Shown: positions 5,747 through 12,978 of the stretch, in pieces
Position numbering within the stretch: the first letter of the stretch is position 1
How the letters are laid out: every line of letters begins with the position of its first letter
From: CAVPRW01 sp046727435 [NCBI: bacterium]
GTDB lineage: Bacteria; Tectomicrobia; Entotheonellia; J063
Reading direction: 5' to 3'
Length of the DNA: 13,290 nucleotides
Assembly: GCA_046727435.1 (NCBI GenBank)
Contig: JBKPCR010000073.1
Span: 1-13,290 of the forward strand
Notes under the pieces: generated by a model
Seen by the model: the letters and a program-made list of their open reading frames with translations, nothing else
Told to the model about the DNA's origin: nothing
The model's database searches: none
Translations under genes and position numbers: made by a program

Positions 5747-7168
5747 ATGCTTGATTATGTGATTCGAAGGGGTCAGGTGGTGACCCCCTGGGGAGTGGGT
5801 GACTGGGATGTAGCCATTCAGGGAGAGAAGATCGTCGCCGTCGCGGCGCCAGGCACGCTGACAGGCGACATCGGGCGGGTCATCGATGCCAGTGGCCAAG
5901 TCGTCATTCCGGGGGGCATTGAGCCCCACGCCCATATCGCCGCACCCATTATGGGCTTCCCAGGCATGGAGACCGCCCCACCGGAGCAGGTCACCCGTGC
6001 GGCCCTTTTCGGCGGCACTACCACGCTGGTCGATTTCGCCATCCAGCGGCCCGGCAACGACATCTTCCAGGCCCTGGAGGAGCGCCACGGACGCTGGAAG
6101 GGGAAGGCTTACGCCGATTACTCGTATCACATTATGCTGCTCCCAGATATCTCCACCGCGACCGTGGCGCAAGTCAAAACGGGCATTGCGGAAGGCTTCC
6201 CGAGCTTTAAAATTTTCACGACGAACATCCGCCCGTTGAACCGCACTGAGCCCCGCATGGTAGGGATGGGTCAGCTGTCGGCGGTCATGGAGCAGGTGGC
6301 GGCGCATAATGGCATCATGGCGATCCACTCCGAGGATGACGACATCGTCCAGCATATGTATAAGAAGCTCACCGAGGAAAACCGCACCGAATGGCACAAC
6401 ATGCATCATGTACACAACAATATGTCCGAGGATGTGTCCTTCCGGCGCGTCATCCGGATGGCGGAGTGGACGGGTGCGGCGGTGTATTTCGTCCATGTTA
6501 GCGCCAGAGAGGGTGTGCGCGCCATCCAGGAAGCACGCGGCAAGGGCCTGCCAGTATATGGAGAGACCTTGCACAACTATGTGAGCTTCAGTGCCGACGA
6601 CTACAAGCAAGAAAACGGCATGAAGTATCACACCTATCCATCGTTGAAGTCGAACGAAGATCGCCTGGCCCTGTGGGATGGACTGCTACGGAACGATCTT
6701 CAGACCATGGCCACCGACGAGTATTGCACCACCTTCGCCTTTAAGATTCAGGGTCAAAGGATCGATGATGTCACCGGCGGCCACAACGGGGCAGAAACCC
6801 GCGTCGGCATCACTTATAACGAAGGGGTGGTCAAACGCGGCATGTCGCTGCCACGCTTCGTCGATGTCGTGTCGGCCAATGCGGCGCGTTTGCTGGGGCT
6901 TTATCCGCGCAAGGGTGCAATCGCACCGGGGAGCGACGCGGATATCGTGTTCATCGACCCGAGCATCCAGAAGAAACTCAGCATGGCCGACCTGCACATC
7001 AGCGATTACAGCATTTGGGAAGGATGGGACATCCGCGGCTGGCCATCGTTCACCATGCTGCGCGGCAAGATCATGGTGGAAGGAGGCCAGCTAGTAGGCA
7101 AATTAGGGGATGGCCAACTCATCCCGCGCAAAATCGACACCACTGTGCTGAATCGCCCGGCCTTCTGA
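5747..7168 (+). CDS. D-hydantoinase / dihydropyrimidinase (cyclic amidohydrolase)
   Basis: A 473-residue cytosolic metal-dependent hydrolase, the usual length for D-hydantoinases and dihydropyrimidinases. These enzymes open hydantoins or dihydropyrimidines to N-carbamoyl amino acids. All binuclear-centre residues are visible: His61 and His63 in EPHAHIAAP, the carboxylated lysine Lys155 in FPSFKIFTTN, His194 in MAIHSED, His250 in YFVHVSA and Asp324 in MATDEYCT. The C-terminal block GAIAPGSDADIVFIDP (390-405), with the small beta-sandwich, is intact. The start is supported by GGAGG 8 nt before the ATG. It lies 108 nt after the reductase gene on the same strand and is probably in the same transcript. 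No N-carbamoylase, racemase or transporter is adjacent, so the exact substrate is open. D-hydantoinase, phenylhydantoinase and dihydropyrimidinase cannot be separated by eye. Confidence 0.93.
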   Translation: MLDYVIRRGQVVTPWGVGDWDVAIQGEKIVAVAAPGTLTGDIGRVIDASGQVVIPGGIEPHAHIAAPIMGFPGMETAPPEQVTRAALFGGTTTLVDFAIQRPGNDIFQALEERHGRWKGKAYADYSYHIMLLPDISTATVAQVKTGIAEGFPSFKIFTTNIRPLNRTEPRMVGMGQLSAVMEQVAAHNGIMAIHSEDDDIVQHMYKKLTEENRTEWHNMHHVHNNMSEDVSFRRVIRMAEWTGAAVYFVHVSAREGVRAIQEARGKGLPVYGETLHNYVSFSADDYKQENGMKYHTYPSLKSNEDRLALWDGLLRNDLQTMATDEYCTTFAFKIQGQRIDDVTGGHNGAETRVGITYNEGVVKRGMSLPRFVDVVSANAARLLGLYPRKGAIAPGSDADIVFIDPSIQKKLSMADLHISDYSIWEGWDIRGWPSFTMLRGKIMVEGGQLVGKLGDGQLIPRKIDTTVLNRPAF

Positions 7169-7187
7169 GGTCTTTCTCCCGCCTCCT

Positions 7188-7208
7188 CCCTCTCCCGCTG
7201 GGAGAGGG
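7188..7208. repeat. GC-rich hairpin downstream of the hydantoinase gene
   Basis: CCCTCTCCC (7188-7196) and GGGAGAGGG (7200-7208) form a perfect 9-bp stem with a GCT loop, 20 nt after the hydantoinase stop. The motif CTCTCCC-GCT-GGGAGAG is a widespread REP-like form in many GC-rich genomes. It could end or protect the transcript, but no T-run follows, so it is called a repeat rather than a terminator. Confidence 0.65.
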
Positions 7209-7385
7209 CCGGGGTAAGGGGGAGTGAACATCGTCTGGGGGCTTATCCTGGGGCTTTTGACTCTCCCTCTGGTAGTGGAACAGTTTGGAGTTTACATGGG
7301 GAAGGAAGGTTTGATGCCTGACAGCTCATGGATTCACGTCTTATATTGAATTCGCTGAAGAACGAACCAAAGAGTTTCGGTAGGC
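7209..7385. other. Gap between the hydantoinase hairpin and the chimeric ORF
   Basis: About 180 bp without a convincing gene. A short open stretch from the GTG at 7276 to a TGA at about 7348 encodes about 24 residues of no recognised type. No promoter or repeat is clear. The region marks the switch from intact catabolic genes to gene remnants. Confidence 0.4.
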
Positions 7386-8063
7386 TTGATCATCGGTGAA
7401 GGCGGCGTGCGGGTGACAAACACTGTGGGATCATACGCTATTCAATCACAGTCCACACTTTTTACGGAGGATGAACCCGCCCCTTCGAATTTGCAGTATC
7501 GTCTGCTCCCCTCGGTGTGGCAAGGCGAAGATGCTGAGCTCTTAGAGGTCATGCTTGATTTTTATCCTCATACGCCGCCCCAGCTTATTTTAACGGAGGG
7601 CATGGCGCAGATGCGCCAAGGCCTGGCCGTCTTTCAGCCGACCGGGGTAGAAGCGGGGAAACCGTATTTTCTTGCTCTCCTGGCCAAGGCATATGGGAAG
7701 GGGGGGCAAGCTGAAGAGGGGCTGAGTGTACTCGATGAGGCGCTGGCAGCCGTGCAGAAAACTGGGGAGCGCTGGTGGGAGGCCGAGCTGTATCGGCTCA
7801 AGGGCGAGTTAGCCTTGGCGGCCTCGGCGGAAGATTTCGCAGACGCTGAAGTGTATTTTCAGCACGCCATCGACATTGCTCGCCGCCAGCAGGCGAAGTT
7901 ACTGGAGCTGCGGGCGGCGATGAGCCTGAGTCGGCTGTGGCAGCAGCAGGGCAAGAGTGATACCGCCCGTGGGCTGCTCGCGCCGGTCTACGGCTGGTTC
8001 ACCGAGGGCTTTGATACGGCCGACCTCCAGGAGGCCAAGGCACTGCTGGAGGCGTTATCCTGA
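7386..8063 (+). CDS. Chimeric remnant: methyltransferase-like N-terminal piece joined to C-terminal TPR region of a predicted ATPase
   Basis: The open frame encodes 225 residues from a TTG at 7386 with no clear ribosome-binding site. Residues about 71-225 match, as I know the family, the C-terminal tetratricopeptide region of large predicted ATPases that often follow an adenylate-cyclase domain. Landmarks are EGMAQMRQGL, KPYFLALLAKAYG, GERWWEAELYRLKGEL, RRQQAKLLELRAAMSL and the closing YGWFTEGFDTADLQEAK. Such proteins usually exceed 900 residues, so the cyclase, P-loop and most repeats are missing. Residues about 35-69 (LLPSVWQGEDAELLEVMLDF, then YPHTPPQLIL) instead resemble the start of a small SAM-methyltransferase-like family. 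The join is near nt 7595 and keeps the frame. It is most simply a recombination product and probably not functional, although the frame is open. An IS66 remnant follows 20 nt after the stop. Confidence 0.6.
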   Translation: MIIGEGGVRVTNTVGSYAIQSQSTLFTEDEPAPSNLQYRLLPSVWQGEDAELLEVMLDFYPHTPPQLILTEGMAQMRQGLAVFQPTGVEAGKPYFLALLAKAYGKGGQAEEGLSVLDEALAAVQKTGERWWEAELYRLKGELALAASAEDFADAEVYFQHAIDIARRQQAKLLELRAAMSLSRLWQQQGKSDTARGLLAPVYGWFTEGFDTADLQEAKALLEALS

Positions 8064-8140
8064 CCTGACCGCGACCACTCCTGACCATACACAAACCCAG
8101 TAACAGGGCAGTTCGCGCGACACCCGTTCCGCTTCAGATC

Positions 8141-8482
8141 ATGGCGTCGATGGAAGTGCCGGCGCAACATCTCGGCATCCACTGCCTGCAGGAGATCTCC
8201 CGGGCCAATGCCGACCGCCTCTATCACTGGGCCGATGACCGGCGGGTACCCGCCGAGAACAACCTCGCCGAACGCGACTGGCGCCCCACCGTTATCGCCC
8301 GCAATGTCGGCTGCGGCTCGCAGTCGGATGCCAGGGTCCACACCCGTGGGATCTTGATGTCGGCGCTGCACACCCTCAAAAAGCGGCACATGGATGTGGT
8401 CGCCCATCTGAAACGGGTCCTCGACCAACGCGCCTTCAATCAAGACCCGTTTCCGCTCCTCTTCCCCGCCAGTCGCCCCTGA
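8141..8482 (+). pseudogene. IS66-family transposase, C-terminal fragment
   Basis: 113 residues from the ATG at 8141; the frame is open back to 8084. They match the end of the IS66-type DDE transposase (TnpC): RLYHWADDRRVPAENNLAER with the catalytic Glu39, then RPTVIARN, GSQSDA, LHTLKKR, VVAHLKRVLDQ and DPFPLLFP. A complete TnpC has about 500 residues, so the two catalytic Asp residues, the zinc finger and the rest of the catalytic core are gone. Usually conserved positions have drifted: RDLRP is RDWRP and SFGSQS is GCGSQS. No TnpA or TnpB gene and no clear IS66 terminal repeat is seen before the kinase gene. This is a dead element that marks past insertion and deletion. Confidence 0.85.
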
Positions 8483-8527
8483 GACCGAAGGATTACACCA
8501 GCAGCAAGATTAATTTGACAATACCGC

Positions 8528-11500
8528 TTATTGCCGCGTATCATATGTGCCCTCCCGTAGGTCCAAGACGTACCCGATGATCCGCGCGAAGTAGTCCAGG
8601 CTCGCCTCCTGCTTGCTCACCAGTGAGGCCAGGTTGCGCTTGAGGGAAGCCTTCTCGCGGGCGTCCAAGTTCTTGCCAGTCACCACCAGCACCGACAAGT
8701 TCATCGCCCGCCGGTCCGCCCGCAACTGGCGCAGCACCTCAAACCCGTCGATGTCCGGCATGAGGAGGTCCAGCACCAGCACATCGGGCATGTGCTGCGC
8801 CAGGTAGGCCAGCGCCTCCCGGCCATTGGCGGCCTCGATCACCCGAATCTCTCCCGCGATCGCCAGAGAAGCTCCCACCTGATGGCGGAACATAGCATCA
8901 TCATCGGCGACCAGCACCGTGGTGCCGGACTTGGAGGGCAACCGTCGCCGGATGGCGTGCAGAAGCGCTTCCCGCGTGACCGGCTTTAGGAGGTAGTCGG
9001 CCCCGCCCAGGGCCAGCCCGCGGCGATTGGCCTCGGCGCTGACGGAGATGATCAACACCGGTAAGGTGTGCCAGGCGGGATCGCTTTTCAGGGTGACCAG
9101 GAGATCCCACCCGTCCATGGCGCCAGCGAGTTGGAGGTCCACGAGAAGCACCCGTGGGGGGGCTTGACGCACCAGCTTGAGCGCCCGCTCGGCCCGATCG
9201 ACGACAGCGACGGAGAGGCCGGCGCCCTCGAAATGGGTGCAGAGCAGCTGGGCAAAGGCCACGTCGTCCTCGACCAGCATGATATCGGTCCCGGCCGCCG
9301 TCACACCTTCTGGAGGCACTATCAACGGGAGGACCGGAGTGGCCACGGGGAGGGTGAACCGGACGGTACTCCCCTGGCCGACGACGCTCTCGACCCACAC
9401 GCGGCCGCGATGGGACTCGACGATCTCCTTGACCAGCGCCAGCCCGAGCCCTGTACCTCCAATGCTGCGGGTCTCCCGGTTATCGACCCGGAAGAACTTG
9501 CTGAAGAGCTGGGGGAGTGCCTCCGCTGGGATGCCCACCCCGTGATCCGCCACCCAGAGCTGGACATCGTCGCCCTCGTGGCGCGCCCCGACGGTGATCG
9601 CTCCGCCCTGTGGCGAAAACTTCACCGCATTGGAGAGCAGGTTCATGAGAACCTGACGGATGCGGTCCGCATCAGCCTCGACCGGAGGGAGGGGCGCGGG
9701 CACCTCCAGGTGCAGCGCATGGGTGTCATTGACGTGGAACAGCGCGATGGTCTCGCGCAGGAGGGGCCCCAGATCCACGCGCGCCATCTGGAACACCTGG
9801 CGGCCCGACTCGATGCGCTGGAGGTCCAGAAAGTCATTGATCAACTGGGTCAGGCGGAGGGTTTCGCGGTGGATGATGGTCACGAACTCGCGCTGTCGCT
9901 CGGGGGCGAAGGACCGCTCCAGCAAGAGCTCGGCAAAACCGCGGATGCTGGTGAGTGGGGTGCGCAGCTCGTGGCTCACGGTGGAGACGAACGCATCCTT
10001 GAGCTGCTCCGCGGCCCGGCGCTGGGTGATCTCCCGCACGCTCCAGACGGTCCCCACGCGGGTGTCCCCCACGCGCTGCGGCTGCGCCGTGCACTCGAAG
10101 ACGCGGCCATCGGTACCGTCCAGGATCGCCGGGCGGTCGGGATCTATGGCAGCAGGCAAGATCTGCGTTAGGACCGGCAGGCCGTCGGGGGCCGTGACCT
10201 GCGTGCCGAGATACGCCTGGAGCTGGGCGGCATCCTGGGAGGCGAGAAGGGCCTCTGGGATCCGCCACAGCTCGACGAACGTCCGATTGACGTGCGTGAT
10301 CTTCCCAGCATGATCGGTCACCAGAATGCCGTCGGCGGTGGCTTCCAGCGTGGCCTGGAGCCGCGCCAGCGAGTGCGCCAGCGCCTCCTCCACCCGCCGC
10401 CGCTCGGCGATTTCCGTTTGTAAGGCGTCGTTGGCGTGCTGCAGGTCGGCCGTGCGCTCCTGCACTCGGCGTTCGAGTTCCTCTGCTTGGCGCTTGACGC
10501 GCGCATGGAGTCTGGCCTGCGCGATGGCAATAGCAAACTGCATTGCCGCCTCCTGCGCAATGCTGACTTGTTCGGTGGGAAACGGCCCCGGTGCTCCGCC
10601 GAAGCTCAGCGCACCGATCAGCTCACCGCCCACGATCATGGGCACCACCATGTACTCTTGGACCCCCGAGGCGAGCAGGGCATCCGCTTCGGGGCTTGGG
10701 GGTAATGAGTGGACATCGATCACCTGGGGTTCTCCCCTCCGCAATGCTTCCACGTCACCCATCAGCCGTATCGAATAGCGGACGCCCGGACCAAGACGGA
10801 TGCGGCGGCGGCCAGCCGCCGCGAGCCACTCCACCTCGCCTGTCGCCAGATCGAACAGGTTGATAATGGCACGGGGCACCCCGAGCAGCTCCCGTAACGG
10901 CACAAGTGCCGCCCCAGCAATGGCCTCTGGGCTCTCCTCGGCGATCAAGGCCCGGTCGATCTGCTGCAGGAGCTCCAACCGCTCGACCGCCCGCTGCCGG
11001 GCCACTGCCGCCTGCAGGGCCTCGGCCTGCCGAACTTCCAGCGCGTGGGCCATGGCATCGAACGCACGTGCCAGCTGCCCCAGCTCCCCCTGGCCATGCG
11101 CTATGCCCGTACGGGCGCTCAGGTCCCCGGCCGCCACCTGGCCGGTGGCCTTGACGAGCGCTGTGATCGGACGTAGGATCAACCACTCCGCGCCAGCCCA
11201 GTCCGCTGCAACGATGAGGAGGGTGACAACCGCAAGGGCGATCAGGCTTCTGATCAAGATCCAGTCGGCGTCCGCATACACCATGGCCTTGGCGATGCCT
11301 ACAACAATCGCGAGAGAGGATTGTGGGCCCGCCCCGATCAACGGCTTGAATGCGAACAACCGTGCCACCCCATCCAGATCGGGAAGGTCCACGGTGCCTT
11401 CGCCCTGTGCGAGCACGGTCCGAATGATCTGGGCGTCCGGCAGGGATCGCCCGACCCACCGGTCCGGGTCAGGGTACCGCGCCACTATCGCACCCTGCCG

Positions 11501-12103
11501 ATCGAGCAGGCTCACCGTCGTCCCCTCAGGCAGTATTGCCTCTGCCAGGCGATCATTGAGCCAACGGACATCCAGAGCAGCGTTGATGATGGCCTGGATC
11601 TCCTGTGCTCCGTCTATAATAGGGAAGGCCACATTGATGGTAGCCTTCCCCGTGAGGGTGCCCACTTGGTAATCGCCCGCCGCGAACGCGCGCGTGTGCG
11701 TCACCCGTTGAAACCATTCGCGCTGAGCCACACTCACGGGTGGCGTAAAGGGGAGGGCGCTGCACACAGTCTCACCCGCTGATGTGACGACGGCCAAGTT
11801 CGCATAGCGTGGATACTGTTGGCGCAGCTCAGCAAAGCGCCTTTGGCAGGCGGAGGGATCACTGGCCAGTACTTCCGGAAGTTCGGCAACGGTAGCGAGC
11901 CATTGACGTTCGGTTTCGATCAACTGCTCATGATTAGCGGCAGCCAAGTGGACGAGGTGCACAGCATCGTCCCGGGCTTCGGCCACGGCCCCCTGTCGCT
12001 GCTCGAAGCCGAGATAGCACGTCAACCCAAGCCCCGGGAGGACCGCCAGCAACAGGAGCACCAGGAAGCGCACCTGAAGACTTGAGAAGAACGCGGGGAG
12101 CAT
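8528..12103 (-). CDS. Membrane hybrid sensor histidine kinase with dCache-HAMP-GAF-PAS-HisKA-HATPase-REC-REC
   Basis: 1191 residues. A membrane segment at 12-31 and another at about 282-302 bracket a periplasmic dCache-type sensor (about 32-275, with LPEGTTVSLLDRQG and ARYPDPDRWVGRSL). A HAMP linker follows (about 305-360). A GAF domain comes next (about 380-530), then a coiled coil (535-585) and a PAS domain (about 586-695, ADGILVTDHAGKI). HisKA carries the phospho-acceptor His711 in STVSHELRTPL. The ATPase domain has the N box NLLSNAVKFS (Asn825), G1 DHGVGIP, F box FSKFFRVDN and G2 GGTGLGLALVKEI. Two receiver domains follow: the first has EDD 945-947, Asp989 and Lys1040; the second has DDD 1067-1069, Asp1112 and Lys1164. 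All phosphotransfer residues are intact. It would sense an extracellular small molecule and feed a phosphorelay. No Hpt or output regulator is adjacent, so it is an orphan. The ATG at 12101-12103 has AGAAGGG about 10 nt upstream. Confidence 0.95.
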   Translation of the reverse strand: MLPAFFSSLQVRFLVLLLLAVLPGLGLTCYLGFEQRQGAVAEARDDAVHLVHLAAANHEQLIETERQWLATVAELPEVLASDPSACQRRFAELRQQYPRYANLAVVTSAGETVCSALPFTPPVSVAQREWFQRVTHTRAFAAGDYQVGTLTGKATINVAFPIIDGAQEIQAIINAALDVRWLNDRLAEAILPEGTTVSLLDRQGAIVARYPDPDRWVGRSLPDAQIIRTVLAQGEGTVDLPDLDGVARLFAFKPLIGAGPQSSLAIVVGIAKAMVYADADWILIRSLIALAVVTLLIVAADWAGAEWLILRPITALVKATGQVAAGDLSARTGIAHGQGELGQLARAFDAMAHALEVRQAEALQAAVARQRAVERLELLQQIDRALIAEESPEAIAGAALVPLRELLGVPRAIINLFDLATGEVEWLAAAGRRRIRLGPGVRYSIRLMGDVEALRRGEPQVIDVHSLPPSPEADALLASGVQEYMVVPMIVGGELIGALSFGGAPGPFPTEQVSIAQEAAMQFAIAIAQARLHARVKRQAEELERRVQERTADLQHANDALQTEIAERRRVEEALAHSLARLQATLEATADGILVTDHAGKITHVNRTFVELWRIPEALLASQDAAQLQAYLGTQVTAPDGLPVLTQILPAAIDPDRPAILDGTDGRVFECTAQPQRVGDTRVGTVWSVREITQRRAAEQLKDAFVSTVSHELRTPLTSIRGFAELLLERSFAPERQREFVTIIHRETLRLTQLINDFLDLQRIESGRQVFQMARVDLGPLLRETIALFHVNDTHALHLEVPAPLPPVEADADRIRQVLMNLLSNAVKFSPQGGAITVGARHEGDDVQLWVADHGVGIPAEALPQLFSKFFRVDNRETRSIGGTGLGLALVKEIVESHRGRVWVESVVGQGSTVRFTLPVATPVLPLIVPPEGVTAAGTDIMLVEDDVAFAQLLCTHFEGAGLSVAVVDRAERALKLVRQAPPRVLLVDLQLAGAMDGWDLLVTLKSDPAWHTLPVLIISVSAEANRRGLALGGADYLLKPVTREALLHAIRRRLPSKSGTTVLVADDDAMFRHQVGASLAIAGEIRVIEAANGREALAYLAQHMPDVLVLDLLMPDIDGFEVLRQLRADRRAMNLSVLVVTGKNLDAREKASLKRNLASLVSKQEASLDYFARIIGYVLDLREGTYDTRQ

Positions 12104-12230
12104 AATCCATCACCCTTCTAACCGATGAGGAGGCTGCCCCAAGGAGGGGTCCGCTGAATCCATATGATCATAATAAGATATTATAGATAATAATAATATA
12201 TTTTTGATAATTATTTAAGGTAAATCTGGA
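12104..12230 (-). promoter_or_regulatory. AT-rich upstream region and putative promoter of the hybrid kinase
   Basis: Positions 12161-12226 are almost wholly A/T, in sharp contrast to the surrounding DNA. On the minus strand a perfect -10 box TATAAT reads from 12185 to 12180. Possible -35 hexamers are weak; TTATCA at 12210-12205 has a 19-nt spacer. The leader to the kinase start would be about 70 nt. AT-rich tracts of this kind can be promoter UP-elements or binding sites for nucleoid proteins. Confidence 0.45.
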
Positions 12231-12271
12231 TTTGTCAGCCAAAAGGGCGGGGATGATAGGGGATATACATC

Positions 12272-12301
12272 ACAAACTTGGCCAGTTATGGCCAAGTTTG
12301 T
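12272..12301. repeat. Perfect 12-bp inverted repeat flanked by TACATCA
   Basis: ACAAACTTGGCC (12272-12283) and GGCCAAGTTTGT (12290-12301) are perfect complements around the 6-nt loop AGTTAT. The heptamer TACATCA stands on each side (12266-12272 and 12301-12307), overlapping the arm ends by one base. It could be a protein-binding operator, a strong RNA hairpin, or a small inserted palindrome with a target duplication. No T-run follows on either strand, so an intrinsic terminator is unlikely. Confidence 0.7.
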
Positions 12302-12978
12302 ACATCATCGATGCCGAGAAGCTGAAGAGGATCGTCTGCGTCGCGACGAAGACCTCTGGTGACCACCATGCTTGGAACCAGAGTCAGCTGAGAGGCTGCC
12401 TCCGAGTATCGCGATACATCACTCCATAGGGGAATGGGCGAGCAAGGCTGTTGTACCCGCCTACTATCCCACGTCAACAATGAGCGATCTGCCTCAACCC
12501 TCGGTCAGCGAATGCTGCGCGCTCTGGAGTAAGGTGGTCAGACGCTTCACCGCCCCTGAGCCCGGCCAACTAGCATACCTCCAGGTCAGGCGAGACTCTC
12601 CCCTGCGGCTCACGTCAGTGTCTAGATGTGCGCATCGCCGTGCAGGACTGCACACTCCGCACCTGGAAGGAATGGCACGCGATGACCGTCGGCAGGTATG
12701 AAGACCCCTCCCCTCTGTGGCTAGCCTTGACCATGGGTGATGTGACACCTCTGTGGTTCTCTGGCTGATATGTGTCTGAATAGTCCTCGATTGCATGGGA
12801 TGACCTTCGCGCGGCATCGCTCTTGCGTCGTATGCGATCATGGGGGGACAATCTGTGTAGCATGCGGGCAAGGTCTTGCTCGGTCCGTCGATGGGCTGAC
12901 CTTGGTTGGCCACTCCTCCCCCAACCTGTGGCCGGCGATTGCAGGCCAAGAGCGGCGCACCTCCACCCCAGCCTTGCC
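12302..12978. other. About 680 bp with no convincing gene
   Basis: Several open frames of 60-230 codons cross this stretch on both strands, but none shows a recognisable domain, a good ribosome-binding site, or consistent coding character. One plus-strand frame holds a CVVCDHGGTICVACG segment with paired CxxC motifs (about 12824-12868), which may be chance. The plus frame that later becomes the ATPase fragment is open from 12784, but its first 85 or so codons do not resemble that family. The stretch is most likely decayed DNA between remnants. Confidence 0.4.

Noticed and set aside
5678-6631. Minus-strand open frame of 317 codons opposite the hydantoinase
   Set aside because: The hydantoinase carries all catalytic residues on the plus strand; the antisense frame looks like no known family.
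9068-10171. Plus-strand open frame of 367 codons inside the kinase gene
   Set aside because: It is antisense to the conserved HisKA, HATPase and receiver segments and shows no domain of its own.
12286-12480. Minus-strand small ORF ending in a segment (MVVTRGLRRDADDPLQLLGI) that loosely recalls the end of PIN-type toxins
   Set aside because: The similarity is only a few residues, the acidic active-site residues and N-terminus are absent, and there is no antitoxin partner or good ribosome-binding site.
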